Assembly (NCBI GenBank): GCA_016710265.1
Contig: JADJJL010000006.1
Location: 186,001-250,000, forward strand
Source of the DNA: Saprospiraceae bacterium
GTDB lineage: Bacteria; Bacteroidota; Bacteroidia; Chitinophagales; Saprospiraceae
Length of the DNA: 64,000 bases
Reading direction: 5' to 3'
Positions within the stretch are counted from its first letter, which is position 1; each line of letters starts with the position of its first letter. The position numbers and the translations under genes were made by a program. Under the pieces are notes generated by a model, which was given only the letters and a program-made list of their open reading frames with translations, made no database searches and was not told the origin of the DNA. Of the stretch, positions 37,301 through 45,454 are shown one piece after another.

Positions 37301-37509
37301 ACACCATTCCTTTTAACCAAAGCAGTTGGAAATACAAAATTAATTCCGTTCGAATTTACGCCCAAGCGGTTAATCTATTTACCCTCACAAAATTTCGTGG
37401 GTCGGATCCGGAAGTTTCTATCAATGGCAATTCGATCCATTCAGGAAAAGACCAAAATGTGCCTCCCAATGCCCAAATTTTTTCATTAGGACTAAACGTT
37501 ACTTTCTAA
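34312..37509 (+). CDS. SusC/RagA-family TonB-linked outer membrane protein
   Basis: The 1065-aa protein has a signal peptide ending near residue 38. A carboxypeptidase-D-like regulatory domain follows (about 40-120, LKGVILDDKSSLPIEGVVV ... SFIGYET). A TonB plug follows (about 130-270) with VSGYTVQRKSEFTGSV, IRIRGLNSI, PLVILDGV and the SusC mark YGSRAANGVMVITTKKG, then a 22-strand barrel ending in FSLGLNVTF. It imports large nutrients, usually glycan oligomers, across the outer membrane with its SusD partner 13 nt downstream. No glycoside hydrolase or regulator lies next to it, so the substrate is open; peptides are possible. Length is typical. Confidence 0.95.
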   Translation: MKSQFKYINVFDLIKGFISANGLIVLLTMFSLNILEGQQISLKGVILDDKSSLPIEGVVVRLTGTTTVTSSNALGEFSLLVPDEWPCQMQFSFIGYETENLQLQQVDFIQVRMKESTNELNEVVIVSGYTVQRKSEFTGSVASIQPKQLENRPATSFDQLLGGQASGVDIIQPSSILNSTPIIRIRGLNSITSGIFPLVILDGVAVFVGSIGGMTGNNPLSDINPGDILSVDILKDASSASIYGSRAANGVMVITTKKGKKGRVKMHYDNWVSRSTPFNLPELLSAEDYVMIKNEAMSNSGLTPGYKLMYNPDSSVVNTNWYDVAYRPGFSNNHNFSVGGANQTTSYFLSMGYSNQNSFIKNNSYDRFTTRINLENSILPVLRIGTRMTYSNSFNKSPNTGAIPSNSLSSSAYNSEYITNEPLGRMTYVLPPNVPVFNLDGSYSIQNRISVGYGANNTSVGTINAYNLAMVQALDVNSSENNNIIGNIYGEWDITPYLRFKSSYGINRLLTENNSFLNPIHGGGASANGVATNIFTKYFRYDWANTLLWNRTMSEVHHFQFLLGQEQIFTQINSWGAQRSNITDPDYKNYQGGFANIAPIGNVLTETALLSYFSNLSYHYDKKYFLSLNFRRDGLSALSPSNRYGNFGGGSLAWDLSKEHFFSRNISSEWINQFKLRGSFGVVGNSEIGAFPSISAYTSNTYGGQPTLQFAQAANPNLKWETSKKLDFALHLGMFNDRLQLELGYYHNNIDGMILQSPQALSAGIPGNYIFENFGSMYNRGIELNINAMIIQDHIFGWDVNINLSTLENKVTKLKSDVYVPSIFGVQNMTREGYSIGSIFAVPTIGVNPENGLMVFVNSEGREVQYNHIGSPRWTYLDGTPAPAIDNYRDGVIQGPSLPKLFGGLNQNIRYKNFDLSMIITFASGNLLYNGTRATNSDQRYFNNGTFIKERWTVPGQKTEIQKLYYGDNVSAGFSFSATSKVERGDYIKLKNISFGYTIPFNQSSWKYKINSVRIYAQAVNLFTLTKFRGSDPEVSINGNSIHSGKDQNVPPNAQIFSLGLNVTF

Positions 37510-37522
37510 AATCAATACAAAA

Positions 37523-38992
37523 ATGAAATATCAGTTTGCAAAATTTAATACAATATTCATCTTATTGGTGGTGATGTTTTTTAGCTTTTTGACTTCTTGC
37601 CAAAAGGATTTTCTGGACATTAATCCCAAAACTATAGTAAATGAGAAAGATGCTTATAGTACTCCGGGGAAAATACTAGCTCAAGTTAACAATCTTTACG
37701 GAAAGCTGCAAAACCAAAATTTATATGGGGGCAGATGGATTGTTTTTAACGAACAAAGAGCTGACGAATTTGGTCAGAATGACGGAAATGCAGCCACGGG
37801 TTCTGCAGTTTGGAATCAAAACGTAGCCACCACCAATGAATATATCAATGACGTTTGGGCGGCAGCCTATGGTGCCATTAATGCTTGTAATATTCTAATG
37901 GAGGAAATGACAAACACTAAAATTGTGACAGACAGTGTAGCCAAAATTTATACAGGAGAGGCATTGTTTGTAAGGGCATTAAGTTATTTGATTCTGGTGC
38001 AAACTTACGCAAAGCCTTTCGCACAAGATCCGGAAGCACTTGGTGTGCCATTGCGTTTAAATGCCATTAGAAGTTCCGGGCACAATGATCTTGCAAGATC
38101 CAGTGTGAGGGAAGTGTACCAACAAATTATTAAAGATCTCGATGCAGCCGAACAAAATTTGCCTGAAAATTATAGTAGCGCTGCCCTCAATAGCAGCAGA
38201 GCACATAAAAGTACTGCGATTTCCCTAAAGACAAGGGTGTATTTACAAATGAAAGAGTACGGCCTTTTAGCTCTAGAAGCTTCCAAGATAGTCAGTCAAA
38301 ATGCGCCATACATCCATCAAAAAGGAGGTTTAACTATAAGATTGGAAAGCAATCCTTCACTTTTATGGGGTGGTTCTTATACCGGAGCAGAATCAGTATT
38401 TTCTATTCCATTTGCCAATTCTAATACAGAAACTCCAAGCGCACAGTATTCGTTGGCTTTTACTTACGTAACGCAACCTATTCTTTTTCTTACCAACGAA
38501 GGAGTAGCAGCAGACAGTGCTTATTTAGATGTGAGTGATGCAAGATCTGCTTTAGTGGGAGTCAACGTGGCCGGAAGAAAAATTCTTCGAAAATTTTCCA
38601 TTAGTACTGCACCTTTTAGAGATTACGTTCCCGTGATTCGCTACGCAGAAGTATTGCTCAACTATGCTGAAGCAATGGCTCACAATGGGGATTTGACCTT
38701 GGCCGCCAATCTGCTAAAGGCAGTGCGCAATAGATCCAATCCAGTTTACACTTTCCAACCTGAGATGGTTGAGAATCTTGATCAATTGTTGGATAATATC
38801 TTAAAAGAAAGAAGAATAGAATTTTTGGGTGAAGGCATTCGATTAATGGATTTGCAGAGAAGAGTTCAACCGTTGCCTTCCAAGAGAGGAAGCATTGGTG
38901 TAGCTCCTCAGGTGTTGCCGGATGCCAGAAATTATATCTGGCCCATTCCTAGCGGTGAACTTTCAACCAATAAATTATGTCTTCCAAATTAA
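37523..38992 (+). CDS. SusD/RagB-family nutrient-binding outer membrane lipoprotein
   Basis: The 489-aa protein has a lipoprotein signal (LTSC, Cys26) followed by QKDFLDINPK, the normal SusD mature start. TPR-like helices with the motif GEALFVRALSYLILVQTYAKPF (split across residues about 140-165) and the C-terminal blocks YAEVLLNYAEAMAH, LLKAVRNRSNP and ILKERRIEFLGEGIRLMDLQR are all typical. It forms the lid on the SusC barrel and binds the substrate at the cell surface. It starts 13 nt after the SusC-like gene, in the same transcript. Substrate is unknown. Confidence 0.95.
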   Translation: MKYQFAKFNTIFILLVVMFFSFLTSCQKDFLDINPKTIVNEKDAYSTPGKILAQVNNLYGKLQNQNLYGGRWIVFNEQRADEFGQNDGNAATGSAVWNQNVATTNEYINDVWAAAYGAINACNILMEEMTNTKIVTDSVAKIYTGEALFVRALSYLILVQTYAKPFAQDPEALGVPLRLNAIRSSGHNDLARSSVREVYQQIIKDLDAAEQNLPENYSSAALNSSRAHKSTAISLKTRVYLQMKEYGLLALEASKIVSQNAPYIHQKGGLTIRLESNPSLLWGGSYTGAESVFSIPFANSNTETPSAQYSLAFTYVTQPILFLTNEGVAADSAYLDVSDARSALVGVNVAGRKILRKFSISTAPFRDYVPVIRYAEVLLNYAEAMAHNGDLTLAANLLKAVRNRSNPVYTFQPEMVENLDQLLDNILKERRIEFLGEGIRLMDLQRRVQPLPSKRGSIGVAPQVLPDARNYIWPIPSGELSTNKLCLPN

Positions 38993-39119
38993 CAAGCGGT
39001 GTGGTTTAGGCAGGCATTTTGTTTTATAGCTTATAGTTTAATTTTGAGCTTTGGATTATTTTTAATTTAAAATTATAGTTTGCGTTTTTGTGTAAAACTC
39101 AAATGATAAATTACATAAA

Positions 39120-40136
39120 ATGAATATTAGAAAATTTGCATTTTTGAGTGTGTTTTTTTGTGCAGCAATGTCTTTAAATGCACAAGCATTGTGGAACATC
39201 AAAGCCATAAATTCATCAGGTAAAATGATTCCAGTGAAAGCAGTTGGACCGGATGCCAGTTTATACGATGTAAAAGCGGATCCAGGCAGTGGATCTACTC
39301 AATTTATGAATGTGGTGATGATCAAGGATGGTAAAAAGCATGCCATTAAGATTTTTAAACAGTTAAACGATAAGAATCAGTTTGAGCTTTGGGCCATTGA
39401 TCCAAAACTTGGATTGCTTTCTATTAAAGCAGTGTCTAGTGAAAACCAAGGATTTAAATTGGTGGGGAAAGAAATAGAAAGTAAAGTAATTCCCATAAAA
39501 GCAATCAGTGAAAGCAAAGAAATATGGAATATCAAAGCAATTTCTCCAGAAGGTATTCTCCACGATGTAAAGGGAATTAAATTTAAAGATGACCAAACTG
39601 AAGGAAAAAATAATGGATTTGATTTTTATGCGCATGTAAAAGCCATTCCGCAGATCGTCTGCGACCAAAATGACAAAATATGGCATGTAAAAGGATTGCA
39701 TTCAGAGGGTAGGGTATGGGATATCAAAGCATTTGGACCCAACGATGAAATTTGGGATGTCAAAGCATTGGCCCATGATCATAATCAACATCTATTGGAT
39801 ATTAGAGCCATTAGGGGAAACCGATCATTACCCATCAAAATTTTATCCAGTAAAGAAAAATATGCCAGAATAAAAGCCATTCTGGAGGATGGAAGTTTAT
39901 TAGATGTCAAAGCAATCGCTGAAAATGGAGATCACCTAGATGTTAAAGGCGTCATAAGAGAAGGCAACATTGTACACATAAAAGTGGTGGATAAAGATGG
40001 TAAGTTATATGGCATTAAAGCAATTTCTACTTCAGGCAATTTTTATGATGTAAAAGGAATATCGACGGGAGAAAATGATATGGTGAATGGAGTTTCTGTA
40101 AAAGCACATGTAAAGGCCCTTCCACAAACAAATTAA
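39120..40136 (+). CDS. Secreted protein built from a regular 12-residue VKAI repeat
   Basis: The 338-aa protein has a signal peptide (1-22, cleaved after LNAQA). Nearly all of the mature chain is a repeat of 12 residues with the core phi-[IV]-K-[AG]-[IV]-x4-G-x2. Examples are DVKAIAENGDHL, DVKGVIREGNIV, HIKVVDKDGKLY and GIKAISTSGNFY, in register one after another; about 18 copies can be counted, some with inserts. A longer unit, DVKGI followed after about 20 residues by AHVKAxPQ, occurs at residues about 149 and 310, so the chain also has a larger duplication. The alternating pattern predicts short beta strands with turns at the G. No catalytic motif is seen and I recognise no named family. 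It lies 127 nt after the SusD-like gene. Confidence 0.75.
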   Translation: MNIRKFAFLSVFFCAAMSLNAQALWNIKAINSSGKMIPVKAVGPDASLYDVKADPGSGSTQFMNVVMIKDGKKHAIKIFKQLNDKNQFELWAIDPKLGLLSIKAVSSENQGFKLVGKEIESKVIPIKAISESKEIWNIKAISPEGILHDVKGIKFKDDQTEGKNNGFDFYAHVKAIPQIVCDQNDKIWHVKGLHSEGRVWDIKAFGPNDEIWDVKALAHDHNQHLLDIRAIRGNRSLPIKILSSKEKYARIKAILEDGSLLDVKAIAENGDHLDVKGVIREGNIVHIKVVDKDGKLYGIKAISTSGNFYDVKGISTGENDMVNGVSVKAHVKALPQTN

Positions 40137-40318
40137 ATCAAATGGTCCACTTCTAGATTGCATTTTTGTGAAAATGGCTGAAAAGCATCCTGTCCATTGG
40201 TATGCAGAATACTGGTGATATCCGGTGTTACAGGGTAGTTGAACCATGTTCGTTCTTTTAACTTTTGATTTTACAAAAAAACATTAACTTGCAGCTTTAA
40301 AATTTTAATTAATATACT

Positions 40319-40696
40319 ATGCAAAAAGACAAAAAACAATTTGGTGTGTGGATGGATTCACAGCACGCTACTATTACAGGAAGAGAAATTATGGATAATG
40401 GACCATTTGTTGTCCTTGGTCATGTTAATAATCCGGGTACCTCTAATAATTCAAATGAGCACAGTAGGAATAATGAAGAAATTAATTTGACTCAAAAGTT
40501 CTTTAAAGAAATTACACATTTAATGCCTAATTTAGATGAAATCCATGTGACAGGAACAGGTAAGATTCAAGAAGAATTTATTCATTATTTAGCAGACACA
40601 GCGCAATATAAAAATGCGGTAACAAGCGAGAGTACCTCAAATAAAATGAGTGACGAACAACTGATAGCATTTATGGTAAAACATTTTAATCTCTAA
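40319..40696 (+). CDS. Conserved hypothetical protein, resembling Bacteroidota host-attachment/eRF1-like small proteins
   Basis: The 125-aa cytoplasmic protein starts KKQFGVWMDSQHATI, has a low-complexity Asn/Ser-rich loop (about 37-55), and then FFKEITHLMPNLDEIHVTGTGKIQEEF and KMSDEQLIAFMVKHF. I recall similar Bacteroidota proteins of 110-140 aa with a GIWLD-type start, a central loop and a GPxxAK-type block, distantly like eRF1 or host-attachment folds. That recall is uncertain. No enzyme residues are evident. It stands alone, with 180 nt upstream. Confidence 0.6.
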   Translation: MQKDKKQFGVWMDSQHATITGREIMDNGPFVVLGHVNNPGTSNNSNEHSRNNEEINLTQKFFKEITHLMPNLDEIHVTGTGKIQEEFIHYLADTAQYKNAVTSESTSNKMSDEQLIAFMVKHFNL

Positions 40697-41281
40697 AAGC
40701 TTTCTTTAACTATAAAGCTTGTTGAATCATTTCGATTTTGTCTGGTTAAGTAAATTATTAAATTTCTGTTCATTTATAAAAACTCATCTTTAGGTTAAAA
40801 TTACTCTCAAGTAATTCCGTATTAGTTTGTGTGGCAGTAGCTCCCTATACTCCTAATAATTTTCTGTTTTTACCTAAAAAGGAATATGAAAAATCAGTTT
40901 TACCTCATTTGGGCAATGGTCATCATTGATTCTTTATCACATTTAGATTAGCTGACTCGCTTCCTTAGAGTGTCATAGAATAATTGAAAAATAGTATACA
41001 ATCAGAAATAAATCTAATTAGTAAAGAAAATGTTAGTATAGTTGGTTGGTGCAGATGCATTAGCATCTACTGCCTCGTATCTCATGCCAAGTGAAGCCGA
41101 ATTTCGCGAGAACCTAAAGTTTCGCCCGCTAATAGTTATCTACCCAATTAAGAGCCTATAAAATTTTTGAAACTTCACACCGTTGATATGATCCTGATAA
41201 GAACAAATATATAAAAGGTGGCAAAAAAGGAGGCAAGTAAACTTAAATAGCTGTATTTCAGTGCTTTGAAAGGGAGAAAAG
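40697..41281. other. Gene-free spacer between the 125-aa gene and a tRNA
   Basis: About 585 nt without a convincing gene. A 21-codon ATG frame (around 40886) and an ATG-less frame (about 40790-40930) occur but look accidental. A hairpin AGATGC-ATTA-GCATCT (about 41053-41068) and nearby GC-mixed words (near 41100-41140) resemble the palindromic spacer DNA at 14942-15200. No terminator or RNA gene was recognised. Confidence 0.5.
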
Positions 41282-41355
41282 TGGTCCCACCTGGGCTCGA
41301 ACCAGGGACCCTCTGATTATGAGTCAGATGCTCTAACCAACTGAGCTATAGGACC
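41282..41355 (-). tRNA. tRNA with CAT anticodon (Met, or lysidine-type Ile)
   Basis: A complete 74-nt cloverleaf is seen on the minus strand: acceptor GGTCCTA/TGGGACC, D arm AGCTCAGTTGGTTAGAGC, anticodon loop CTCATAA, T arm TGGTTCGAGCCCA, discriminator A73. The anticodon is CAT. The stem-loop GACTCATAATC is like Escherichia coli tRNA-Ile2, whose C34 becomes lysidine, but elongator Met is also possible. It is not an initiator, since the 1-72 pair is G-C. CCA is not encoded. Confidence 0.92.
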
Positions 41356-41448
41356 GTCCTTAATTTTCTAAGGATTGTTTCGTCTCAAAATCGATTACTA
41401 CTACTAAATTGAAAATGAGACGATTGAAGATAAAGTAGCGAAAAAAAG

Positions 41449-41519
41449 TTGACCCATAAGGATTCGAACCTTAACAAACAGAACCAAAATCTGTAGTGCT
41501 ACCGTTACACCATGGGTCA
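41449..41519 (-). tRNA. tRNA-Gln (TTG)
   Basis: A 71-nt cloverleaf lies on the minus strand with acceptor TGACCCA/TGGGTCA, short D arm GGTGTAACGGTAGCAC, anticodon loop TTTTGGT (anticodon TTG), and T arm AAGGTTCGAATCCTT. The weak U1-A72 pair is typical of glutamine tRNAs. It lies 93 nt upstream of the CAT tRNA on the same strand. Confidence 0.93.
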
Positions 41520-41755
41520 ATTTCCTTCAAAAGGAGTGCAAATTTACAAGCTATTCTGGATTTGGCCAAAATATTTTTTAATATCATTCAATTTTTAATA
41601 TACAATTCTTGTTCATGTGTAAATAATTAATAATTAACTGCATAACTATCTGGATATCATCTAAATCCACTAATTTTAATCCAAGCCTTAAAAAAATTGT
41701 TAGGTTTGCAGCGAATGACATGGGATAATGGCTCTTGTTATTGACCTTCTACTTT

Positions 41756-43342
41756 ATGATAAAATCGATTGCTTTTATTTTATTTTTTATTAATTTATTT
41801 CCCTCGGCAGCCAGGGATATATATGTTTCCGTTTCCAATGGCTTAGACACAAATGATGGGTCGAAACCGACGAAGGCTCTTCAGACCCTCCAAGCAGCTG
41901 CAGACATGACCCGTCCTGGAGATACTGTCTGGGTTGATTTTGGAGTGTACCAATCCAAAGCCAAAGAAATACTTAGAATTCGAAATTCAGGAAGTGAGAA
42001 GAAGTGGATCGTTTATAAGAATATATCAGAAAATAAACCCATTCTTAAAATTCACTATGACGCAGGAATATTTTTGGAATCTGTTTCTTATATTTCAATC
42101 GAGGGTTTTGAAATTACACAAGATGTGGATTGGTATGGTCGCAAATATTTAGGTGCTGATCCTGATTTTGTTACCTCCACAGGCAATGGAATAGTTTGCC
42201 CTAGAGTCTCTCAATTATCAAAAATTAGCCATCATATTAAAATTCAAGATTGTGAGATTCATTCCTGTCCGGGTTCCGGCATATTTTTGCAATGCGCAGA
42301 TTATTTAACCATTCAATTTAATCATATTCATCATAATGGAGAGATGAATCTTACCAACAACAGTGGGATCAGATTACAACAATTGGTAGAATTCGATCAG
42401 AAAGAAGGAATTCATAATCTCATCAATGGCAATACTGTCCACCATCAAAGAAGATCGTCGCGATTAGAAGAAGAGATCAGCTTTTGTGAAAAAACGTACA
42501 GTGGTAGTGGTATTTCTGTACGAGACAATCGTTATTTCTTACTGGAAGGAACTACAAAAGCGTATCATCAGAATATCCAAATTTCTAACAATGTATTGCA
42601 TAACAATGCAGGAATTGGATTGGACATTATTGAAACGGATCAAATTAAAGTCATACACAATACAAGTTTTAGAAATAATCGCAATAGCCTTGTGAACTGT
42701 GGCGAGCTATATATCAAAAATTCCAATACAGGGATAGTAGCTAACAATATATTTTATGCCAATCAGGATAAAAAGGCAAGTCAAATAATAAACTATGAAC
42801 GGTTTGAAATTACAAACAATATGTATTTTAATTCTCTCCAATTTGCCCGAGGGCAAAAAGATTTCGTCGCGGATCCAATGTTTGTAAAAGCCAATAATTT
42901 TGAAACGGTGTTTGACTTTCATTTAAAATCAAAAAGTCCGGCCATAGACTCAGGGAGCAAGGCACATACCACGGGATATGATCATGCCGGTGGATTAAGA
43001 TTGTCCGGAACCCAAGTTGATATTGGTGCATTTGAATTTTCTGGCTCGCGACCACTCCAAAGGAATTTTAAGCCGGCATCGGTTGATGAGCGCTCGGTAA
43101 AATTATTCTGGCAGGCGGGGTATTCGGAAGCTACCGAGCAGATTCTTATTTCAAATCAAAAAGGGCGAATTTTTTCTGCTCGACTATTCAATGGAAGAGG
43201 CCAATTGGTAAACCAATTGATTCAAAATGAAAGTAGTTTTGGTGGAATTGAATTTGAAACTTCAGAGTTACCACGTGGATGGTATTATGTGGTCGCATAC
43301 AACGACCATGAGAAATTTTTTCATAGATATTATGTTAAATAG
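41756..43342 (+). CDS. Secreted right-handed beta-helix protein (pectate-lyase-like) with T9SS-like tail
   Basis: From the ATG at 41756 the protein has 528 aa with a good signal peptide (MIKSIAFILFFINLF, cleaved after AA-R); an in-frame ATG seven codons upstream (41735) is less likely. The mature start DIYVSVSNGLDTNDGSKPT is typical of DUF1565/PL9-type beta-helix proteins. Many repeated coils follow (IEGFEIT, HIKIQDCEIHSCPGSGIFLQ, LTIQFNHIHHNG, NIQISNNVLHNNAGIGLDI). A polymer-associated DIGAFEF block ends the helix near residue 425. The last 80 residues (ILISNQKGRIFSARLFNGRGQ ... LPRGWYYVVAYND) look like a degenerate T9SS type A domain. It may be a polysaccharide lyase, but catalytic residues are not evident. 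Confidence 0.8.
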   Translation: MIKSIAFILFFINLFPSAARDIYVSVSNGLDTNDGSKPTKALQTLQAAADMTRPGDTVWVDFGVYQSKAKEILRIRNSGSEKKWIVYKNISENKPILKIHYDAGIFLESVSYISIEGFEITQDVDWYGRKYLGADPDFVTSTGNGIVCPRVSQLSKISHHIKIQDCEIHSCPGSGIFLQCADYLTIQFNHIHHNGEMNLTNNSGIRLQQLVEFDQKEGIHNLINGNTVHHQRRSSRLEEEISFCEKTYSGSGISVRDNRYFLLEGTTKAYHQNIQISNNVLHNNAGIGLDIIETDQIKVIHNTSFRNNRNSLVNCGELYIKNSNTGIVANNIFYANQDKKASQIINYERFEITNNMYFNSLQFARGQKDFVADPMFVKANNFETVFDFHLKSKSPAIDSGSKAHTTGYDHAGGLRLSGTQVDIGAFEFSGSRPLQRNFKPASVDERSVKLFWQAGYSEATEQILISNQKGRIFSARLFNGRGQLVNQLIQNESSFGGIEFETSELPRGWYYVVAYNDHEKFFHRYYVK

Positions 43343-43443
43343 CCAGATTAGTTAAAGTGACTTGGGTTGTCTAAGCACTTTAAATAAATTAAAAATCGTA
43401 CCTTTAAGCCTATAATAAAAATTAACTCAGAATAAATACTTTT

Positions 43444-45333
43444 ATGGAAATGAAAAATTTAATTACTTTATTGATTTTATTAAGTTTAGGAAGTGGTGTT
43501 TCAGCCCAAGCAGTTTTATGGGGAGGACCCAATGATCCAAATTCAAGCTTCTCAGCGGGTCTAAGTGATTGGACTACAGCTGGTTTAAGTTCTTCAGTAT
43601 CAGATTCGTCTGCTAATGCAAAATGGATTTATACTGCAAATGGCAGCTCACAGGGTGGATATTCCAATCAAGCAGGAAGGATTAATTCTCCAACTTTCGC
43701 AAATGGTGCACTCATCTTTGATTCAGATTTTCTAGACAATGGTGGGGTAGAAGGCAATGAAGGATTAGGGGTCGCCCCATCTCCTCATAGTGGATCATTG
43801 ACAAGCCCAATTATAGATTGTTCGACTTTTGGGTCTGTTGCTGTTTCATTTTACCAATACTATCAGAATTTTTATTCTGAGTGTTTTTTAGAGGTAAGCG
43901 CCGACAGTGGAAGCACTTGGACTAGAATCCGGGTAAATAGTTTAGTAAGTCCAGGAAATGGTACTACCAGAAATAATCACCAGGTAATAGATATCACCTC
44001 GGTAGCAGCCAACAAAAATGGTGTACAAATTAGATTTGTTTTTGATGGAGATTATTATTTTTGGATTATTGATGATGTGACTTTGGTTTCATTGGCTGAT
44101 TTGGATCTTGCTATTCGTCAACCTTTTTATAGCCCATCGGCCTACAGTCAACCTAAAACTCAGATTTGTCAAGATACATTTAGATTTAGATCTACCATCA
44201 GTAATTTGGGTGGAAAAGATCAAGGTAATGTGGTCGTGAAAGCTGAAGTGTTAGGTACGGATAGAGCAACTGTGATATTTAAGGACAGCACTGTTTTATT
44301 TAATTTAGGAATCAATGACGACGATTTATTAGTGCCTATCAATGGTTACTTTGTTCCAAATAATCTTGACCTTGGGAAGTACTTTATTAGATATAGTTTA
44401 GCTGGAGGAAGTGGGACAGAATTTAATCCAAGAGACAATAATCGCATTGATTCTTTTGAAATTACTTCCAACCAATATTCAATGGCTCCTAGAGCTAGAG
44501 GTGGAATTAGAGCTAATGGAGGTACCGCGTATGCTGTAGCCGCACAATATAAAACATCAGATTGCTGGAATGTAAACGACCGATTTATAGCAAAGGACGC
44601 AGAATTTTCTTTGGTTTATGGTGCTGGTGCAAGTATTAAGAACTATGGAGTTCAAATTTATTTGTTAAAAGTAAAAGATACGGTCGATACAGATTTTAGT
44701 AATTTTTCCGCAGAAGGAGGTGTAAGTGGAGTATCGACTGAATTATTGTCTGAAGAAATGTTTAGGGGTGATGACGAAGCGGCATACTCTAATATTTCTG
44801 TTCCTTTAAAAGATACGAGAACTCAAGGTGAATTGGTTTTAACACCAGGAACCCGCTATTTTTTGGTTGCTGATCACCAAAATGAACCTGATGAAGATCC
44901 GGCCACATGGAGATTTCACGCATCCAGTTTAGAAAAAAATTATACGGGTCACCCGTATGCTGTTCCCGTGATTGACAATGCAGGATATTGGTTTGAATCA
45001 TGGCCTGAAGGTGAATCCCCATTTTTGAGATTAAACATTGAAGTTATTTCTAAAAATGACGATGTGGCGCTTGCTGACAATGTTTTGGAAGTATTTCCAA
45101 ATCCAGTGGTCAATCAAAAATTACAATACAAGTTAAATTTTGAAAAATCAACCAACGCCAACATTACTATTTTTGATTTGAATGGTAGAGTGCTTGATTT
45201 TATTGCTCATAAAAATGTAGAACAATTGAATCAAAGTCTTTTAACTGACTCCTATGCGGCAGGCCAGTACTTTATAAGAGTATCTACCAATGAAGGAACA
45301 AGAACAAAGTTATTTACCATTATAAAACCTTAA
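43444..45333 (+). CDS. Secreted protein with choice-of-anchor-like beta-sandwich and T9SS type A domain
   Basis: The 629-aa protein has a signal peptide (1-21, cleavage after VSAQ). Residues about 25-215 resemble a MAM/choice-of-anchor beta-sandwich, with SPIIDCSTFGSVAVSFYQYYQ, FLEVSADSGSTWTRI and FDGDYYFWIIDDVTL, a pattern of adhesion or ligand-binding domains. A CARDB-like region (about 225-345) follows, then a less clear domain. The end (LEVFPNPVVNQKLQYKLN ... IFDLNGRVLDF ... YAAGQYFIRVSTNEG) is T9SS type A. It stands alone between tandem T9SS genes and a strong terminator. Function beyond surface location is unknown. Confidence 0.82.
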   Translation: MEMKNLITLLILLSLGSGVSAQAVLWGGPNDPNSSFSAGLSDWTTAGLSSSVSDSSANAKWIYTANGSSQGGYSNQAGRINSPTFANGALIFDSDFLDNGGVEGNEGLGVAPSPHSGSLTSPIIDCSTFGSVAVSFYQYYQNFYSECFLEVSADSGSTWTRIRVNSLVSPGNGTTRNNHQVIDITSVAANKNGVQIRFVFDGDYYFWIIDDVTLVSLADLDLAIRQPFYSPSAYSQPKTQICQDTFRFRSTISNLGGKDQGNVVVKAEVLGTDRATVIFKDSTVLFNLGINDDDLLVPINGYFVPNNLDLGKYFIRYSLAGGSGTEFNPRDNNRIDSFEITSNQYSMAPRARGGIRANGGTAYAVAAQYKTSDCWNVNDRFIAKDAEFSLVYGAGASIKNYGVQIYLLKVKDTVDTDFSNFSAEGGVSGVSTELLSEEMFRGDDEAAYSNISVPLKDTRTQGELVLTPGTRYFLVADHQNEPDEDPATWRFHASSLEKNYTGHPYAVPVIDNAGYWFESWPEGESPFLRLNIEVISKNDDVALADNVLEVFPNPVVNQKLQYKLNFEKSTNANITIFDLNGRVLDFIAHKNVEQLNQSLLTDSYAAGQYFIRVSTNEGTRTKLFTIIKP

Positions 45334-45362
45334 GGTTTTAGTAAAAATTAAATAATAAATAG

Positions 45363-45400
45363 AATCCGGCTTAGAGTTTTTTAAGCCGGATTTTTTTTTT
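45363..45400 (+). terminator. Strong intrinsic terminator
   Basis: AATCCGGCTTA (45363-45373) pairs with TAAGCCGGATT (45382-45392), followed by a T10 run on the plus strand. It lies 30 nt past the stop of the T9SS protein at 43444-45333. Confidence 0.92.
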
Positions 45401-45420
45401 GAGAAGCTAGTGTTTTCTTA

Positions 45421-45454
45421 AAAAAAAATGGCTGCTCTTCTGAAAAGCAGCCAT
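45421..45454 (-). terminator. Intrinsic terminator for leftward transcription
   Basis: ATGGCTGCT (45428-45436) pairs with AGCAGCCAT (45446-45454). On the minus strand a T8 run follows. It can end the transcript of the M23 peptidase gene, about 300 nt downstream of that stop codon. Confidence 0.8.

Noticed and set aside
40790..40950. ATG-less frame and 21-codon ATG frame in the spacer before the tRNAs
   Set aside because: Too short, no start site for the longer one, and no recognisable protein similarity.
43352..43383. Inverted repeat TTAAAGTG/CACTTTAA as a terminator
   Set aside because: The loop is long (16 nt), the stem is AT-rich and no T run follows on either strand.
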